Assembly (NCBI GenBank): GCA_001771815.1
Contig: MEPU01000009.1
Span: 1 to 64,000 of the forward strand
Reading direction: 5' to 3'
Length of the DNA: 64,000 nt
Source: Bdellovibrionales bacterium RIFCSPHIGHO2_01_FULL_40_29
Lineage (GTDB): Bacteria; Bdellovibrionota; Bdellovibrionia; Bdellovibrionales; Bdellovibrionaceae
The translations under genes were made by a program, and so were the position numbers. The notes under the pieces were generated by a model, which did no database searches, was not told where the DNA came from, and was given only the letters and a program-made list of their open reading frames with translations. Positions 39,095-46,768 of the stretch are shown here, piece after piece (the stretch's first letter is position 1; each line of letters opens with the position of its first letter).

Positions 39095-39547
39095 ATGAAA
39101 TCAATAACTGAATTTCCACAATCCACTCTGCTAAAAGTTCTAGCTGCAAAATCAGCTCTTACAACTGAAGGTAAAACACCTGAAGAAATTACAACGGCTA
39201 TGGGCGAGTCCTTAAAGATGGAAGGCGACAAGTTAAAATTTGCCATGGCTGCAGCTGATTTAGCCGCTGGTAAAACGGCTGTTCGACGTGTGCTTGTAGC
39301 AAGCATTGCCGACGGTGAAACACCTCCAGCAAAATACCAAAAAGTTGAAGATAATTATTATCTTGTCGAAACTCTTGAACCAATGAAACCAAAAGAAGTT
39401 GCTGCACCTTCAAAATTTGGTCGTGGTGGCCCTCGTAAAGGTGGACAACAAGGTGGTGGCGCAAAATCTTCTCCGTGGGGCGCATCTCCTGAAGAAATTG
39501 CTGCTAAAAAGAAAGCTTCGGCTGCCGCAGCTGCTGCAAAAAAATAA
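39095..39547 (+). CDS. Small protein with basic Gly/Lys/Ala-rich tail
   Basis: 150 residues from the ATG at 39095 (ACGAGG upstream); the frame is open further 5' to 38981 but that part looks non-coding. The first 95 residues are helical (STLLKVLAAKSALTTEG, MAAADLAAGKTAVRRVLVAS). The tail holds GGPRKGGQQGGG and ends in a run of Lys and Ala, resembling histone-H1-like or RNA-binding tails. No family recognised. A strong terminator follows, so it is a single-gene unit, possibly well expressed. Confidence 0.7.
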   Translation: MKSITEFPQSTLLKVLAAKSALTTEGKTPEEITTAMGESLKMEGDKLKFAMAAADLAAGKTAVRRVLVASIADGETPPAKYQKVEDNYYLVETLEPMKPKEVAAPSKFGRGGPRKGGQQGGGAKSSPWGASPEEIAAKKKASAAAAAAKK

Positions 39548-39576
39548 TTCTACTTTTCAGTTTCAAAAAAATCTAA

Positions 39577-39606
39577 ACACCAAGCCTCTTGCTTGGTGTT
39601 TTTTTT
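39577..39606 (+). terminator. Rho-independent terminator
   Basis: ACACCAAGC (39577-39585), loop CTCTT, GCTTGGTGT (39591-39599), then seven T residues. It ends the basic-tail protein gene. Confidence 0.93.
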
Positions 39607-39612
39607 GCCTCA

Positions 39613-40389
39613 CTAAGCGATTTTCATTTGTCCAGAACGTCGATATGTAGTTTCACGCGGATTTAAATTCACTTGTCGAATGAATTTAAGCTGATTTTCC
39701 ACTAAATAATTAAATGTCTGTAAAAGGTTGTCGTGTTTTCGCGATGGCGTATCGAAGCCTTGGCTTAAGCCCAATAATTCTATTGTTTGATGAATGGCCT
39801 CAATCGTTGAGAAACACTTCTCATTCGGCTGCTTTCGCACACGAAAGTTGGATGGAGATTTTGGTATAAAACTAATTCGTGGCAAATTTTGCAAGTTAAG
39901 ACTTTGCCGCACCATTTTTCGTGCCGTTGCCCAAGTGCCATCGATAACAAAAACCTGAAGATTTTTATTTGTAGGGAATAAATTTTTCTTTTGATTTTCG
40001 TCAAAATCAGAAATGTTAATCGAGCTCTTTCCTGGATACAGCATTACTGAGTGGCTCTTTGGATCTGCAAGTAATGCATTGACCTGAGAATCCGAAGTGT
40101 AATCTTTTCCTTTGATAAGAACAGAATTTTGCAAACAGAGATGTGACATCCGACCTGTCGCAATTCGTCGCTTGGCTTCAATGGGATGAATAAGAATAAC
40201 AAACTTAATACGGGGATCAAACGTTTTAATTTGCGCGCAAAAGCAACTAAATCCTGGCTGAGCACATGCTGAACACAGAATTCGATACTTTGGCTGTGCC
40301 TCAAGTCGCAACTGACGATTTAGCAAATACTTTTGAATATTCGTAAGAGCCCCTTTGGTAACTAGCGTCGAGTCGTTGAAAAACCACAC
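39613..40389 (-). CDS. DTW-domain tRNA-uridine aminocarboxypropyltransferase (TapT-like)
   Basis: 258 residues from a GTG at 40389. The family's Cys cluster (CSACAQPGFSCFCAQ) precedes FVILIHPIEAKRRIATGR, and the DTW-type motif is DGTWATARKMV, then RKQPNEKCFSTIEAIHQ. TapT makes acp3U in tRNA from SAM. The start region overlaps the upstream secreted-protein gene by 28 bp and has no good ribosome site, suggesting coupling. Confidence 0.9.
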   Translation of the reverse strand: MWFFNDSTLVTKGALTNIQKYLLNRQLRLEAQPKYRILCSACAQPGFSCFCAQIKTFDPRIKFVILIHPIEAKRRIATGRMSHLCLQNSVLIKGKDYTSDSQVNALLADPKSHSVMLYPGKSSINISDFDENQKKNLFPTNKNLQVFVIDGTWATARKMVRQSLNLQNLPRISFIPKSPSNFRVRKQPNEKCFSTIEAIHQTIELLGLSQGFDTPSRKHDNLLQTFNYLVENQLKFIRQVNLNPRETTYRRSGQMKIA

Positions 40390-40898
40390 TCATCATACTG
40401 ATATTCCATTTGCACATAATAAGTTTTTTGATCGATTAACAATCCCATAAGAATGGTTGTTTGATTGAATACCAGATCACTAAATTTTAGTTGATGCAAA
40501 GATGAACTGAGTGCAAATATTTCGATTGGTTTCCCATCGATACCGTTAATGGTACCGCCTCTATAGCAAGAAAAGGTTGTATCGTCGTGAAGTTCACAGT
40601 TTTCTAAATCAAAGAAAAACTGAGCCTGCTCACCAATGTTAGCTAAAATTTCTGCACGTTCCGTTAAAATTTTTAAATCATTGATTGTCACAAGTCCCGA
40701 ATGAATTGGCATAAACTTAATGCCATTATGATTGATCATATTCACTTTGACTCGGCCATTATCCATATCAGCTATAAATGATGTTGTCGGGAACTGAGTC
40801 ACACAAGCAAATTCCAGACTTTTGGGCTGAAGTGATGCCCATCCCGAAATTGAAACTAATGCGACTGTTAAAAATATAATTCTAGAAAGCGTCTTCAT
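40362..40898 (-). CDS. Secreted protein, unknown
   Basis: 178 residues with a signal peptide (MKTLSRIIFLTVALVSISGWAS). The mature chain has several Cys (FACVTQ, LENCELH, FSCYRGG, DECGFST) that may pair. Not recognised. It lies between the OmpV-like barrel and the DTW gene on the same strand; an ATG overlap at the 3' end suggests coupling with the latter. Confidence 0.7.
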   Translation of the reverse strand: MKTLSRIIFLTVALVSISGWASLQPKSLEFACVTQFPTTSFIADMDNGRVKVNMINHNGIKFMPIHSGLVTINDLKILTERAEILANIGEQAQFFFDLENCELHDDTTFSCYRGGTINGIDGKPIEIFALSSSLHQLKFSDLVFNQTTILMGLLIDQKTYYVQMEYQYDECGFSTTRR

Positions 40899-40933
40899 AA
40901 GATTTCCCCTTTTTTAAAAAATATCACTACTTT

Positions 40934-41782
40934 TTAATGTTTGTCGCGTTGTTTGTTTATAATTCCTTCGGTACTTTGCAGCGGAACAGAATTTCGTTGT
41001 GATTGATGCAATAGATAGGTAATTCCAACCAGATATCCCACTGTCATATTTGATTTATGCAAAGGACTACCTCGATTCACTGAAGCTGAATAATCCGTCA
41101 TCGATGCCCCCGCATACACAGCCGTTCGACCAAACTTGATCGCATGAAAAAATTGAATCTCATGACCAAGAAAACCATTTTTTGCCTCGAAGTAAGGACG
41201 TGATGGTGTGACATACTGATGTGGTACTTGGAAATATGTTTCCAAGTAATCCTTTGTTGCAAAACGAAGAATTGAAGCAATAAATGTGTGATTTCTTTTT
41301 CCAATGAATTCTGAATCCCACTGATACATCAGCTTTGAATCCAGAACACCGCCATTGGTTTTTGTATAACTAAAATCTGTAGAAACAGCCTGAAAAAAAC
41401 CAACACGCAATTCCATATTATCAGAAAACTCTCCGACAACTTGCGGTCCCAAATGAATCATCCACGGAAGATTCGGCATATCTCGACGAGCTTCATTATC
41501 TGAGGCATCAAGCGCAAAAACTCCGCCACCCGAAAACTCAAGTGACCACACATTATTTTTTAGCAAATAAGCTCTTGTCCCCTCGCGATCATCTGCACGA
41601 AGAATTTCGCCGCGATACTGAAAAGTTGGAAAGGGTAATGCCAAAGAGGCATACTGATCTGCAGCAGGATAGTGTTCAAAATGGACATATCCGAAACCAA
41701 CACCAAGCTCCCATAAGGCTTCTGTATTTTCCTGAGCCAAAACATAGTTGCACATAAAAATGAGAATAATCAAATATTTCAT
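40934..41782 (-). CDS. MipA/OmpV-family outer-membrane protein
   Basis: 282 residues with signal peptide ending LAQ. The family start is visible: WELGVGFGYVHFEHYPAADQ (read as GVGFGYVHFEHYPAADQYA), then LPFPTFQYRGEILRADDREG and the GPQVVGEF strand. Likely a beta-barrel. The ATG overlaps the stop of the upstream zinc-ribbon gene by four bases (ATGA). Confidence 0.82.
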   Translation of the reverse strand: MKYLIILIFMCNYVLAQENTEALWELGVGFGYVHFEHYPAADQYASLALPFPTFQYRGEILRADDREGTRAYLLKNNVWSLEFSGGGVFALDASDNEARRDMPNLPWMIHLGPQVVGEFSDNMELRVGFFQAVSTDFSYTKTNGGVLDSKLMYQWDSEFIGKRNHTFIASILRFATKDYLETYFQVPHQYVTPSRPYFEAKNGFLGHEIQFFHAIKFGRTAVYAGASMTDYSASVNRGSPLHKSNMTVGYLVGITYLLHQSQRNSVPLQSTEGIINKQRDKH

Positions 41783-42273
41783 TTTCGCTTGAGCTTATCG
41801 GATCCCAAATCCACCGGAACGGCTGTTCCCTTCCAAATAAGGTGCTGGTAATTTCCCTGCTTTACTTTGGTAAATGTTAAATCCACATCAATCAATGTAT
41901 TAAATCCCTTTTCAACAGCTTGAAAGGCCAGTCGCAAAATCGTTTCATCTTTATCTAGACAATCCACAACTCGAAATGGTTTCTCGGCTCGACTCATCAG
42001 ACGGGTTTCTTTACCTTGATCTTTATAAAAAACGGCAACTTGTCGGGCTTGATTCATCAAGTTTTCATGAATTTCAATGGCTGGTTGAACCTGATTATAA
42101 AAACAGGTGCCGCAGAATGTTGAGGCTTTTAAATCTTGGCGTGTCTGTGCCGCAAATGAAAAAAAATCGTGATCCACAAATTGAGTGCAATTTTTACAAA
42201 TAGATTCATGACAAATGCCGCACTCAAGCGTTGCTTTCGGTTTTTGACAGATGGTGCAAATTGGTTTTTCCAT
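41779..42273 (-). CDS. Zinc-ribbon protein, unknown
   Basis: 164 residues. The N-terminus carries several Cys pairs: CTIC, CGIC, CKNC and CGTC, enough for two zinc ribbons or a B-box-like fold. The C-terminus (DKDETILRLAFQAVEKGFNTLIDVDL) resembles small domains that bind metals or ligands (YbjQ/UPF0145-like by feel only). Function not assigned. It is first in a run of four same-strand genes ending with the DTW enzyme. Confidence 0.7.
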   Translation of the reverse strand: MEKPICTICQKPKATLECGICHESICKNCTQFVDHDFFSFAAQTRQDLKASTFCGTCFYNQVQPAIEIHENLMNQARQVAVFYKDQGKETRLMSRAEKPFRVVDCLDKDETILRLAFQAVEKGFNTLIDVDLTFTKVKQGNYQHLIWKGTAVPVDLGSDKLKRK

Positions 42274-42346
42274 TCACAAAGTATAAGCACGACTGGTCAT
42301 GAATTCAACCATAGCCTTTCGATAGGAGATGCGATAATGTTCCGGC

Positions 42347-43405
42347 ATGATCATTAAAATTGAAAAATTTCATTTTATTCTTCGCCTGGCGCTGGTTTTA
42401 GCCCTAAGCGGGCTTTTTTTACTGATTTTTACGCCGTTTATCGTTCCAATCCTACTGGCAGCATTTGTTGCTTTTGGAAGTGAACCATTCATTCAAAAAA
42501 TTAATTTTCAACAGCATTTTAATTCTAAAAGACGCAATTTTTTTATTCTTGGTCTGTTTATCACTTTGCTTTTGGTTATCTTGGTTCCATTGACTGTTTT
42601 TATACTTCGCATCCTGAAGGGCCTCAGATCATTGTCGGCAGAATCCATGCAGAATTCACAATTTTTTCAATCGCTTGTTAATCTGTGGGAAAAGGGTCAA
42701 ACCCTATTGACTCGTGGAATAGATTCTATCGGCCTTGAGATTGAGATCCTTCCCGGGAAAGACGAAATGATCGCTAAATACACTCCGGTTATTCTGGATA
42801 AAGCCACTTTGTTTTTAGGATCATTACCCGATTTGATCATGGCTTTGATTGTCTTTTTTTGTATGCTTTTTCTTTTTATTCTAAATGCGGCGATGTTGAA
42901 AAAGTTTTTTATAGAAAGCTCCCTCTTGCCAGAATACGAAATCAACTTGATTGCCAAAAAATTACAAGCCAGCTGTTCTATGATTCTTATTTCGACTGTT
43001 ATGATTGGCACTCTTCAAGCTTTTTTAGTTGCTCTTGGATCTTCCATATTTGGTTATCATGAGTTTTTTCTGATCTTTTCAGTAACTTTTTTTCTTTCAT
43101 TCATTCCAGTTGTGGGGGCTGCACCTGTTGCGGTTTTATTGGCCTTGATTTCATTTTTATTGGGAAACTCTGGAGATGGCGTGGGGTTAATTGTGGTGGC
43201 CGGAATTACTGGCAGCATTGATAATATCCTGAAGCCTTTGATTTTTTCACATGCTGAAAAAAGTCTTCACCCTTTGGTTTCACTTTTAGGTATTATTGGT
43301 TCTATTATTGTTTTTGGTTTACCAGGACTGCTATTAGGACCTTTGCTTTTGCAAGTCACAATTCAACTTGTTCCCGCATTGTCTCGACGAATTGTCTCTG
43401 CATAG
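42347..43405 (+). CDS. AI-2E-type transporter (PerM/YdiK-like)
   Basis: 352 residues with about seven to eight membrane segments in the family pattern: a pair at the N-terminus (LALVLALSGLFLLIFTPFIV), a soluble loop, then FSVTFFLSFIPVVGAAPVAVLLAL and SIIVFGLPGLLLGPLLL. Family members export varied substrates, including autoinducer-2 and Na+/H+ exchange in some; the substrate here is open. The start has no strong ribosome site. Confidence 0.9.
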   Translation: MIIKIEKFHFILRLALVLALSGLFLLIFTPFIVPILLAAFVAFGSEPFIQKINFQQHFNSKRRNFFILGLFITLLLVILVPLTVFILRILKGLRSLSAESMQNSQFFQSLVNLWEKGQTLLTRGIDSIGLEIEILPGKDEMIAKYTPVILDKATLFLGSLPDLIMALIVFFCMLFLFILNAAMLKKFFIESSLLPEYEINLIAKKLQASCSMILISTVMIGTLQAFLVALGSSIFGYHEFFLIFSVTFFLSFIPVVGAAPVAVLLALISFLLGNSGDGVGLIVVAGITGSIDNILKPLIFSHAEKSLHPLVSLLGIIGSIIVFGLPGLLLGPLLLQVTIQLVPALSRRIVSA

Positions 43406-43450
43406 TATTTTTTATGAACACCATTTTTGTATTATAAAAAAGGAGATCAC

Positions 43451-44014
43451 ATGAAAAAGAAGTTGTTATTAGGTGTTGGAATCTTACTGAGTTTTAGCCT
43501 GGCCCTCGGGTCCACTAAAGAAATAATGGAAACACCGGTTGAAATAGTTGAAGGTGTTATGAATTCAATTGGATATGATCACCCACTTTGGGATATTTCA
43601 ATCGATACAGAAGACAACGGAGTCAGAATTTATAGTTTTAGAATAGAAATTAAATCCGGTAACGATTATGATAAAATAGATAACCTGAAGCTCAGCTTGG
43701 TTCCTCTGGAGGCGCCTCGCGGAACGACATCTTATGGTGCAGAATTTGAAGTGATTGTTTCTGGCCGTCGCAATGGTGCAACTGAATACAAAAATAAACA
43801 AGCCAATGCGATTTTTCAAAAAGTTTTAGAACAAACAGAGCAAGTGACACTGATTGAGGCGTTAACTCCAAAGTACATATTAGGAACTTATGCTGGTTTT
43901 ATCGCGATAAAAGACCAAGTCGGTCTTCAACAATTACTGACTCAAATTGAAATGATTGTAGAAAAAATTGATAAAGATGGATTAGAAAATGTTATCGGAG
44001 TTCTTCCGCACTAA
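43451..44014 (+). CDS. Periplasmic protein, unknown
   Basis: 187 residues with a signal peptide (KKKLLLGVGILLSFSLALGS). The ATG at 43451 has AAAGGAG upstream; an ATG at 43427 has none. The mature part is mixed alpha/beta (WDISIDTEDNGVRIYSFRI, VIVSGRRNGATEYKNKQ). Not recognised. Same strand and close to the AI-2E-like gene, but a 45-bp gap with its own ribosome site. Confidence 0.72.
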   Translation: MKKKLLLGVGILLSFSLALGSTKEIMETPVEIVEGVMNSIGYDHPLWDISIDTEDNGVRIYSFRIEIKSGNDYDKIDNLKLSLVPLEAPRGTTSYGAEFEVIVSGRRNGATEYKNKQANAIFQKVLEQTEQVTLIEALTPKYILGTYAGFIAIKDQVGLQQLLTQIEMIVEKIDKDGLENVIGVLPH

Positions 44015-44065
44015 ATTTTATGAGGCAAAATGGACCATCCAGGGCCTCATGACAAATTAAAAGAT

Positions 44066-44127
44066 ATCCCCCTCGAAAATCAATCGGTCCCAAGTTTGCT
44101 GAGGCCTCAGTAACAGAAGAGGGGGAT
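44066..44127 (+). promoter_or_regulatory. Leader that can pair with the ribosome site of the BON gene
   Basis: ATCCCCCTC (44066-44074) is exactly complementary to GAGGGGGAT (44119-44127), which contains the ribosome-binding site of the BON-domain gene. Between them is a perfect palindrome CTGAGGCCTCAG (44099-44110), and further upstream ATGAGGC...GCCTCAT near 44020-44050. The pairing could hide the start site; alternative pairings are possible. Confidence 0.5.
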
Positions 44128-44131
44128 TTTC

Positions 44132-44518
44132 ATGCCACCAGAAAATTACGAATTAGATATCGGTCATATGGCTGATTTTCACCAAGAAGCGCGACGTCCT
44201 AATTTTGATGGGGGCATTTCGGGTTCTCTACGTCGATCGATTCCCCGTGGAGAACACTTTGGAAAAGGTCCAATAGGCTATCAACGCTCTGATGAGCGAA
44301 TTTTCGAAGATGTTTGCGAAACATTGCTTTGTCATGGTGGAATTGATGCCCGACATATTGAGGTTAAAGTTGAAAAAGGAGTCGTGCGCTTGACGGGCAC
44401 TGTTGAATCGGAAGCGATGAAACGACTGACCGAAGAAGCACTTGATCAAATTCCCGGAATGCGTGATTTTCAAAATGAACTTTCAGTTGATACCAATCTC
44501 CCGTCTCAAGACAGATAG
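44132..44518 (+). CDS. BON-domain protein
   Basis: 128 residues without a signal peptide. After a disordered first half (the FGKGPIGYQRSDERIFEDVCE linker is of the kind seen before BON domains), the BON domain runs about 58-122: VCETLLCHGGIDARHIEV, VVRLTGTVESEAMKR. BON domains bind membranes or phospholipids; cytoplasmic or surface location is not clear. The unusual ribosome site GAGGGGG may be sequestered. Confidence 0.82.
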   Translation: MPPENYELDIGHMADFHQEARRPNFDGGISGSLRRSIPRGEHFGKGPIGYQRSDERIFEDVCETLLCHGGIDARHIEVKVEKGVVRLTGTVESEAMKRLTEEALDQIPGMRDFQNELSVDTNLPSQDR

Positions 44519-44656
44519 TATTTTTTTGAGGAAATTCGGAATTTTTATTAAGAAGTGGGGCAAATATCAATGGTTATTTCTTGCAGTTCAAATTGATCTT
44601 GTACTAGCGATGGCCTCTGTCTTGCGATGGATAGAACTATCTACTGGGAGGTAGCC

Positions 44657-45922
44657 ATGTCTGGTCTTCAGAAAATTCAGCAAACGATTCAATTTTTATT
44701 CTTTCCTTGCCTTACAACCCTGTTACTGACTGGAGCCAACATTAATGCTGCTGAGCAAACGTCTTGCTATAGATTTCTCATTGATTCAAATGTAACCGAC
44801 AGTGTCGATCACCACCAATCTCGATTTGAAAAGTGGTGCTACCGCCGCAATATGGATAATAATGATATATATATTTATAATGTCGATAATGCAAAAGTGA
44901 ATCCCGAACTGGCGATGCTGGTCGACAAAAATGGAATTTTAACACATGGGTCTCTGGCAGGTGGCCGAGTAACCGTGCATCGCGTGAATGCAAAAGACTT
45001 TAATCCCTACTCGATCCCCCTAAGTGAACCTTCGGATGAGCAACGAATCGCACTGACAGCAAATGAATTTTCAGATTTTGCGGAATCTGCAAATGAAGTG
45101 CTCGACATTTTTAAAATGAGCGACTCCGCACCGGCATCACTTGATATTTATCAGTTGCAACCCTCTGCAACTGCAAATCGATTGCCTTGGCGGGGTTACT
45201 GGTGGCCACGTAAGAATATGCCGATGCTGACTCCTTTGCGTAAGTATGATTCTTATGTTGCTGCTCGCGGTGGCGGCAATCCCGGCGCTGCTGCCTATGA
45301 GCAGGCACATCACGGATACCATGGAGTTTCCTGGAGCGGTCACTGCAATGGTTGGGCTGCCGCAGCCATTATTCGATCTGAACCGCGATCCACTCGACAC
45401 GATCCAATAAGTGGAGTCACATTTTCAGTGGGCGATCAAAAAGGAATGCTTTCCGAACTGGATTACTGTGTCAGCACAGCCTTCTTTGGAAAAAGAAACA
45501 ATGGCGGTGGAAATAATGGAGATATCAGACCAGAACTTTTTCACAAAACTGTTCTTTATTATATAGGAAACTTAAAAAAACCTGTAGTGATGGATTACCG
45601 ACAGGATCCATCTGTGGATAATCATGTTGTTTCCGGATACTCCATGAACATACAGCAAAATGGAGCAAATCGCTTCATCGTAACAGCAACCATGTCATTT
45701 CATCGCTATGATAAAAGCAACACAAGCAGTGTTGGCATTGCCCCTCGTTACACACGGATCTATAAATACAATTTAACGACAAACTCGAGTGGTCAACCCA
45801 TTGGTGGAAGTTGGATCTCATCAAATCCAGATTTTGTATGGGTGCCTCTGAGCCCCGCGCGGTGTAAATCCAACAATCAAAGAATCACCTCAGCATGGAT
45901 CCAACAAATTATAGGAATTTAG
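44657..45922 (+). CDS. Secreted transglutaminase-elicitor-like protein
   Basis: About 421 residues with a signal peptide (TTLLLTGANINAA). The central part has PWRGYWWPRKNMPML followed later by SGHCNGWAAAAIIRSEP, a Cys in a G-x-C-x-x-W-A context, and a His in DPSVDNHVVSGY. This resembles the transglutaminase elicitor family (PF16683; PW-x-YWP, then LCHAWAPA) known from oomycetes and some bacteria. The Cys-His pair could be catalytic. The ATG at 44657 has GGGAGG upstream. Resemblance is by eye. Confidence 0.65.
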   Translation: MSGLQKIQQTIQFLFFPCLTTLLLTGANINAAEQTSCYRFLIDSNVTDSVDHHQSRFEKWCYRRNMDNNDIYIYNVDNAKVNPELAMLVDKNGILTHGSLAGGRVTVHRVNAKDFNPYSIPLSEPSDEQRIALTANEFSDFAESANEVLDIFKMSDSAPASLDIYQLQPSATANRLPWRGYWWPRKNMPMLTPLRKYDSYVAARGGGNPGAAAYEQAHHGYHGVSWSGHCNGWAAAAIIRSEPRSTRHDPISGVTFSVGDQKGMLSELDYCVSTAFFGKRNNGGGNNGDIRPELFHKTVLYYIGNLKKPVVMDYRQDPSVDNHVVSGYSMNIQQNGANRFIVTATMSFHRYDKSNTSSVGIAPRYTRIYKYNLTTNSSGQPIGGSWISSNPDFVWVPLSPARCKSNNQRITSAWIQQIIGI

Positions 45923-45933
45923 CACTTAACTTA

Positions 45934-45969
45934 TTAGATTGGTTTCATCATTCAATGAGACCAATCTAA
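45934..45969. terminator. Long hairpin between convergent genes
   Basis: TTAGATTGGTTTCAT (45934-45948) and ATGAGACCAATCTAA (45955-45969) pair over 15 bp with one T-G and a 6-base loop. No clear U-tract, but the position between convergent gene ends suits termination or mRNA protection. Confidence 0.6.
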
Positions 45970-45985
45970 TACTTTAAATAGATGA

Positions 45986-46333
45986 TTAGTCTTTTAATTT
46001 CTTTTGAATTTTAGAATTCAAATTATCTACTGAGGCTGCAAATTTAGTTTTAAATTTTTTCCAACCCGCAGATCCAGACTCTTTCGCTTCATTCAGTTCA
46101 GATTTCAACTTAGCTTGTGTCTTCTCGAGCTCAACGATGGCCTCCTCTTGAGCAACGCTGCCTTTTTCTTTGGCCTTTGCCTTCAAAGTGACAAGCTCTT
46201 GCTCCACTTTATCAAGACGAACTGACATTTCTTGCTTAAAAGTTTCATAATCCTTCTTTACACCCTCGACGGTCTCAGAAGCTTGTGCCGAAACCCCGAA
46301 AACAAATACCAATACAGATAGCAAATTTTTCAT
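45986..46333 (-). CDS. Secreted coiled-coil protein
   Basis: 115 residues: signal peptide ending QASE, then an almost continuous heptad-rich helix (VEQELVTLKAKAKEKGS, EEAIVELEKTQAKLKSEL) and a basic end (KIQKKLKD). Function unknown; it may be a small periplasmic scaffold. The next 270 bases upstream hold no supported gene until the small lipoprotein. Confidence 0.78.
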   Translation of the reverse strand: MKNLLSVLVFVFGVSAQASETVEGVKKDYETFKQEMSVRLDKVEQELVTLKAKAKEKGSVAQEEAIVELEKTQAKLKSELNEAKESGSAGWKKFKTKFAASVDNLNSKIQKKLKD

Positions 46334-46605
46334 AACTCATCCTTTCGCTTTTTTTAAAGTCTATAAGCAATAATGGAAGCTGGGCAAAGTCTTTTTTATG
46401 AGTCTTTTGAGTCAAATGAAATTCTATTTAGCATCGTTTCAATCAGAGAAGGAGTTAAAATTTCTTGATCAAATTTATTTGAAACTCAATCGCCCTTTAA
46501 CAGCATCTTTAAAACTTTTTCCTCGAAAAATATATTTTTTTTGAAATCATTTAAGCATCAACTAAAGCCATTAAGTTCAATTGTCTTCATCCGAATAGTA
46601 TAGTG
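46334..46605. other. Gene-poor intergenic region
   Basis: About 270 AT-rich bases between the coiled-coil gene and the small lipoprotein. The only short reading frame (an ATG near 46372, about 31 codons) has no ribosome site. Divergent promoters must lie here, but I could not pick a convincing pair. Confidence 0.4.
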
Positions 46606-46767
46606 ATGAATAATAGATCCCACTCGAAATTTCTATTTCTGATGACAATGCTACTTTCAGTTTTTTTATTCATTGCTTGCGCGAAACCACCGCTTGAAGA
46701 AATAGAATCTTCTGAAGAAATTAGCTATGGAGATCTGCCCTCACAAATTTCAACGGATGTCTTCTAG
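46606..46767 (+). CDS. Small lipoprotein (53 aa)
   Basis: A 53-codon frame from ATG 46606 to TAG 46767. The peptide has a basic start, a hydrophobic core (FLFLMTMLLSVFLFIAC) ending in a lipobox FIAC, and a short acidic mature part (KPPLEEIESSEE). The next gene starts one base after its stop, so the two are likely cotranslated. Small secreted lipoproteins like this are easily missed by length cut-offs. No ribosome site is obvious upstream. Confidence 0.65.
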   Translation: MNNRSHSKFLFLMTMLLSVFLFIACAKPPLEEIESSEEISYGDLPSQISTDVF

Positions 46768-46768
46768 T

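Noticed and set aside
46372-46467. 31-codon frame in the intergenic region
   Set aside because: No ribosome site, no signal features and no coupling with a neighbour.
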